DNA of 7,616 nt from Flavobacteriaceae bacterium (lineage in GTDB: Bacteria; Bacteroidota; Bacteroidia; Flavobacteriales; Flavobacteriaceae), in contig DOIV01000335.1 in assembly GCA_003511845.1 (NCBI GenBank), positions 1 to 7,616 on the forward strand, given 5' to 3'. The notes beneath the pieces are model-generated. The model saw only the letters and a list, made by a program, of their open reading frames with translations, was not told where the DNA came from and did not search any database. Positions within the stretch are counted from its first letter, which is position 1. The number at the start of each line of letters is the position of its first letter. Position numbers and translations under genes: made by a program. Positions 5,752 to 7,616 of the stretch are shown here, in pieces.

Positions 5752-7422
5752 ATGACTGATAATTTTAAAAATAAAGAAGCAAGCAGCCTTTCTATTTTCA
5801 TTAGGCTTAGCAAATTATTTAAGCCGCATTCAAAACTTATTATATTAGGTTTATTTTTGTCTGTGATAACAATTCTTGCTAACGTTACTTTAATGTCATT
5901 ATCTGGGTGGTTTTTAGCATCTATGGCAGTTGCAGGAATTGCAAATGTTACAATGGACTACTATTCGCCTGCTGCGGGAATTAGAGTTTTAGCAATCGCT
6001 CGTGCTTTTGGTCGCTATTTTGAGCGTTTGGTAAATCATTCAGCAACCTTACATATATTATCTGATTTAAGACATTGGTTTTATAAAAAGATAGAACCCT
6101 TAGCTCCTGCTATACTTCAAAAATACCATAGTGGCGATGTTTTTAGTAGGATCAAATCTGATATAGATACATTAGAAAACGTTTACGTCCGTATTATTGT
6201 CCCAATAATAACTACTTTTATAACAAGTGCGTTATTTGTTTTTTTTATGTATTTATACGATGTTAAATTAGCTATCATTGAAGCTTTTGCTCTTATAACT
6301 GCTGGATTTGCAATCCCTTTAACACTTTTAACTTTAAGTCGAAAAACAGGTAAAGAGTTGATACTATTAAGTTCTCAATTAAGGCAATATACAATGGATA
6401 GTATTCAAGGCTTAGGAGAATTATTAATATATGGAGCATCTAACAAACAGGCAGAAAAAATAAACAAACTCAGTCATAAACTTTCAAAAGCACAATACAA
6501 AATGGCTTTTTATAATGGTTTAGCACAAGCATCATTAACAATTATAACAGGATTGACCATAGTCTTAGTAATTACAATTTCCACTCCTAATATACGTAGT
6601 GGCGAAATGCCTGCGGTTAATATAGCTATGTTAGTTCTGTTTTCATTAGCTAGTTTTGAAGCAGTAATGAATATGCCCGAAGCATTCCAATTATTGCCTG
6701 AAACAATCGCTGCAGGACGTAGAATTTTTGAAATGACAGATAGCAAACCTTCTATAGTTGAACCAAATAATCCATCACCTACTATTGCTAATTTTGATAT
6801 AGCTTTTGAAAACGTAAGTTTTTCGTACACTAAAGGCAATAAAAATGTATTGAAAAATTTAAGTTTCACCTTAAAAGAAGGTGAGCGATTAGCTTTAGTT
6901 GGTAAAAGTGGTGTCGGTAAAAGCACTGTTATAAACTTACTAACTCGTTTTTATGATTATAATAAAGGAGAAATCACTATTGGTTCTAATTCTATAAAAG
7001 CATTCCAAAGCGATGATTTAAGACAGTATATTTCGGTAGCTTCTCAACAAAATCAGTTATTTAATAATACTATTCGTGAAAATTTATTACTCGCAAAACC
7101 AGACGCAAATGATAATGAATTAGACAAAGTTTGCAAAATAACTCAGATTTATGACTTTATAAAAACCTTACCTGACGGTTATGATACTTGGTCTGGCGAA
7201 TTAGGTTATAAATTTTCTGGAGGACAAAAAAAACGATTAACAATTGCTAGAGCATTACTAAAACCATCTAAAATTCTAATTTTAGATGAACCTGGAGAAG
7301 GATTAGATCGTGAAACCGAAAAAGAGATGTTAAAAGCAATTTTTGAGTATAAAAAATCAACGAGTATCTTAATTATTACACATTCAGGAATAAAGGGAAT
7401 TGAACATTTAAAAATAATTTAG
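5752..7422 (+). CDS. cydC: CydC, ABC transporter subunit for cytochrome bd assembly
   Basis: This is the partner of CydD: 556 residues, with a membrane domain followed by an ATPase. CydC-type marks are S51-G52-W53-F54-L55 in the first helical hairpin and R88-Y89-F90-E91-R92-L93-V94-N95-H96. In the latter, R92 and H96 align with E. coli CydC Arg81 and His85, residues reported to contact haem. The ATPase has Walker A G384-KSGVGKS-T392, Walker B ending D512-E513 and H-loop H544. Its signature is F488-S489-G490-G491-Q492 rather than LSGGE/Q, and the D-loop region reads DEPGEGLD where DEPTEGLD is usual. The protein ends 12 residues after H544, without the last strand and helix (…NGxIxExGTH…) seen in CydD and E. 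coli CydC, so the C-terminus is about 25-30 residues short. No reading frame just downstream restores it. cydA follows after 99 bp. Confidence 0.93.
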   Translation: MTDNFKNKEASSLSIFIRLSKLFKPHSKLIILGLFLSVITILANVTLMSLSGWFLASMAVAGIANVTMDYYSPAAGIRVLAIARAFGRYFERLVNHSATLHILSDLRHWFYKKIEPLAPAILQKYHSGDVFSRIKSDIDTLENVYVRIIVPIITTFITSALFVFFMYLYDVKLAIIEAFALITAGFAIPLTLLTLSRKTGKELILLSSQLRQYTMDSIQGLGELLIYGASNKQAEKINKLSHKLSKAQYKMAFYNGLAQASLTIITGLTIVLVITISTPNIRSGEMPAVNIAMLVLFSLASFEAVMNMPEAFQLLPETIAAGRRIFEMTDSKPSIVEPNNPSPTIANFDIAFENVSFSYTKGNKNVLKNLSFTLKEGERLALVGKSGVGKSTVINLLTRFYDYNKGEITIGSNSIKAFQSDDLRQYISVASQQNQLFNNTIRENLLLAKPDANDNELDKVCKITQIYDFIKTLPDGYDTWSGELGYKFSGGQKKRLTIARALLKPSKILILDEPGEGLDRETEKEMLKAIFEYKKSTSILIITHSGIKGIEHLKII

Positions 7423-7425
7423 TAA

Positions 7426-7443
7426 ATATGACAATTATCATAT
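7426..7443. promoter_or_regulatory. Candidate CRP/FNR-family operator upstream of cydA
   Basis: ATATGACAATTATCATAT is an 18-bp palindrome in which eight of nine base pairs are symmetric. The outer half-sites ATATGA and TCATAT are separated by 6 bp, the geometry of CRP/FNR-family sites (TGTGA-N6-TCACA). The centre lies about 41 bp upstream of the start expected from the -7 box at 7464-7471. It occupies the place where a -33 element would be, as class II activators do. A weaker reading is that it is an AT hairpin; the gap has no GC-rich stem or other clear terminator. Confidence 0.45.
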
Positions 7444-7463
7444 AATTAATTTTTAAAAAAAAC

Positions 7464-7471
7464 TATTTTTG
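7464..7471 (+). promoter_or_regulatory. Candidate -7 box of cydA
   Basis: TATTTTTG matches TAnnTTTG and predicts a transcript start near 7475, leaving an untranslated leader of about 47 bases before the ATG. No TTG is found at the usual -33 distance; the palindrome at 7426-7443 is there instead. cydA could also be read from the upstream cydDC promoter. Confidence 0.45.
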
Positions 7472-7521
7472 TATTTTAAATTTTAGAAAGTTTAAATTAC
7501 TAACTATTAAAAATAATATAT

Positions 7522-7616
7522 ATGGAAAATATTGATTGGGGAATTGTAAATTGGGCTCGTGCAGAATTTGCATTAACTATTCTTTATCATTGGATTTTTG
7601 TACCATTAACCTTAGG
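7522..7616 (+). CDS. cydA: CydA, cytochrome bd quinol oxidase subunit I (5' end, cut by window)
   Basis: Only 31 codons are inside the window, but they are diagnostic. After MENIDWGIVNW the sequence A12-R13-A14-E15-F16-A17-L18-T19 continues into Y22-H23-W24-I25-F26-V27-P28-L29-T30-L31. This corresponds to the first transmembrane helix of cytochrome bd subunit I, SRLQFALTAMYHFLFVPLTLG in pattern. H23 aligns with E. coli His19, an axial ligand of one of the high-spin haems. The protein is the inner-membrane quinol-oxidising, O2-reducing subunit. The ATG at 7522 lacks a Shine-Dalgarno sequence but has an A-rich upstream stretch, usual for this phylum. Its place right after cydDC makes this a cydDCA(B) cluster; cydB would be expected just beyond the window. 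Confidence 0.93.
   Translation, partial: MENIDWGIVNWARAEFALTILYHWIFVPLTL

Noticed and set aside
6510..6926. A 138-codon open frame on the minus strand inside cydC
   Set aside because: It lies wholly antisense to a well-supported ABC transporter gene, resembles no family I know, and its composition is what the reverse of cydC codons would give.

Overview
This AT-rich window comes from a member of the Bacteroidota, most likely a Flavobacteriaceae-type organism. The evidence is the low-GC codon use, the general lack of Shine-Dalgarno sequences in front of starts, several boxes matching the Bacteroidota -7 promoter element TAnnTTTG, and the flavobacterial flavour of the proteins. This is judged from the sequence alone, without any database search.

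Left part (1-3410): a small plus-strand gene (28-531) encodes a stand-alone cyclic-nucleotide-binding-like domain. It converges on two minus-strand genes for [NiFe]-hydrogenase maturation. These are hypD, for Fe(CN)2CO scaffold assembly, and downstream of it hypX, which makes the CO ligand from a formyl donor under oxic conditions. The two are 30 bp apart and probably co-transcribed. hypD appears to start at TTG. Just upstream and overlapping it is a short reading frame that looks like a collapsed remnant of hypC, the gene that normally sits there.

Middle (3411-3994): there is no intact gene. The stretch holds the hypC-like remnant, a possible minus-strand promoter for the hyp genes, and a 389-bp deletion derivative of an IS5-type insertion sequence. 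That element keeps both inverted ends and the first quarter or so of the transposase. A candidate promoter for the next operon follows immediately.

Right part (3995-7616): cydD and cydC encode the heterodimeric ABC exporter needed to assemble cytochrome bd. They are followed after 99 bp by the first 31 codons of cydA, cytochrome bd oxidase subunit I, which runs off the window. The cydC-cydA gap carries an almost perfect 18-bp palindrome of CRP/FNR geometry, placed about 41 bp upstream of the start predicted from a -7 box. This is the most interesting regulatory signal in the window.

Taken together, the window joins maturation of a hydrogenase suited to oxygen exposure with assembly of a high-affinity quinol oxidase. 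That would fit H2-driven or microaerobic respiration, although no hydrogenase structural gene is visible here. I did not find a clearly undescribed system. The points worth following up are the decayed hypC, the miniaturised IS in the cydD control region, the cydA operator and the unusual cNMP-like protein.
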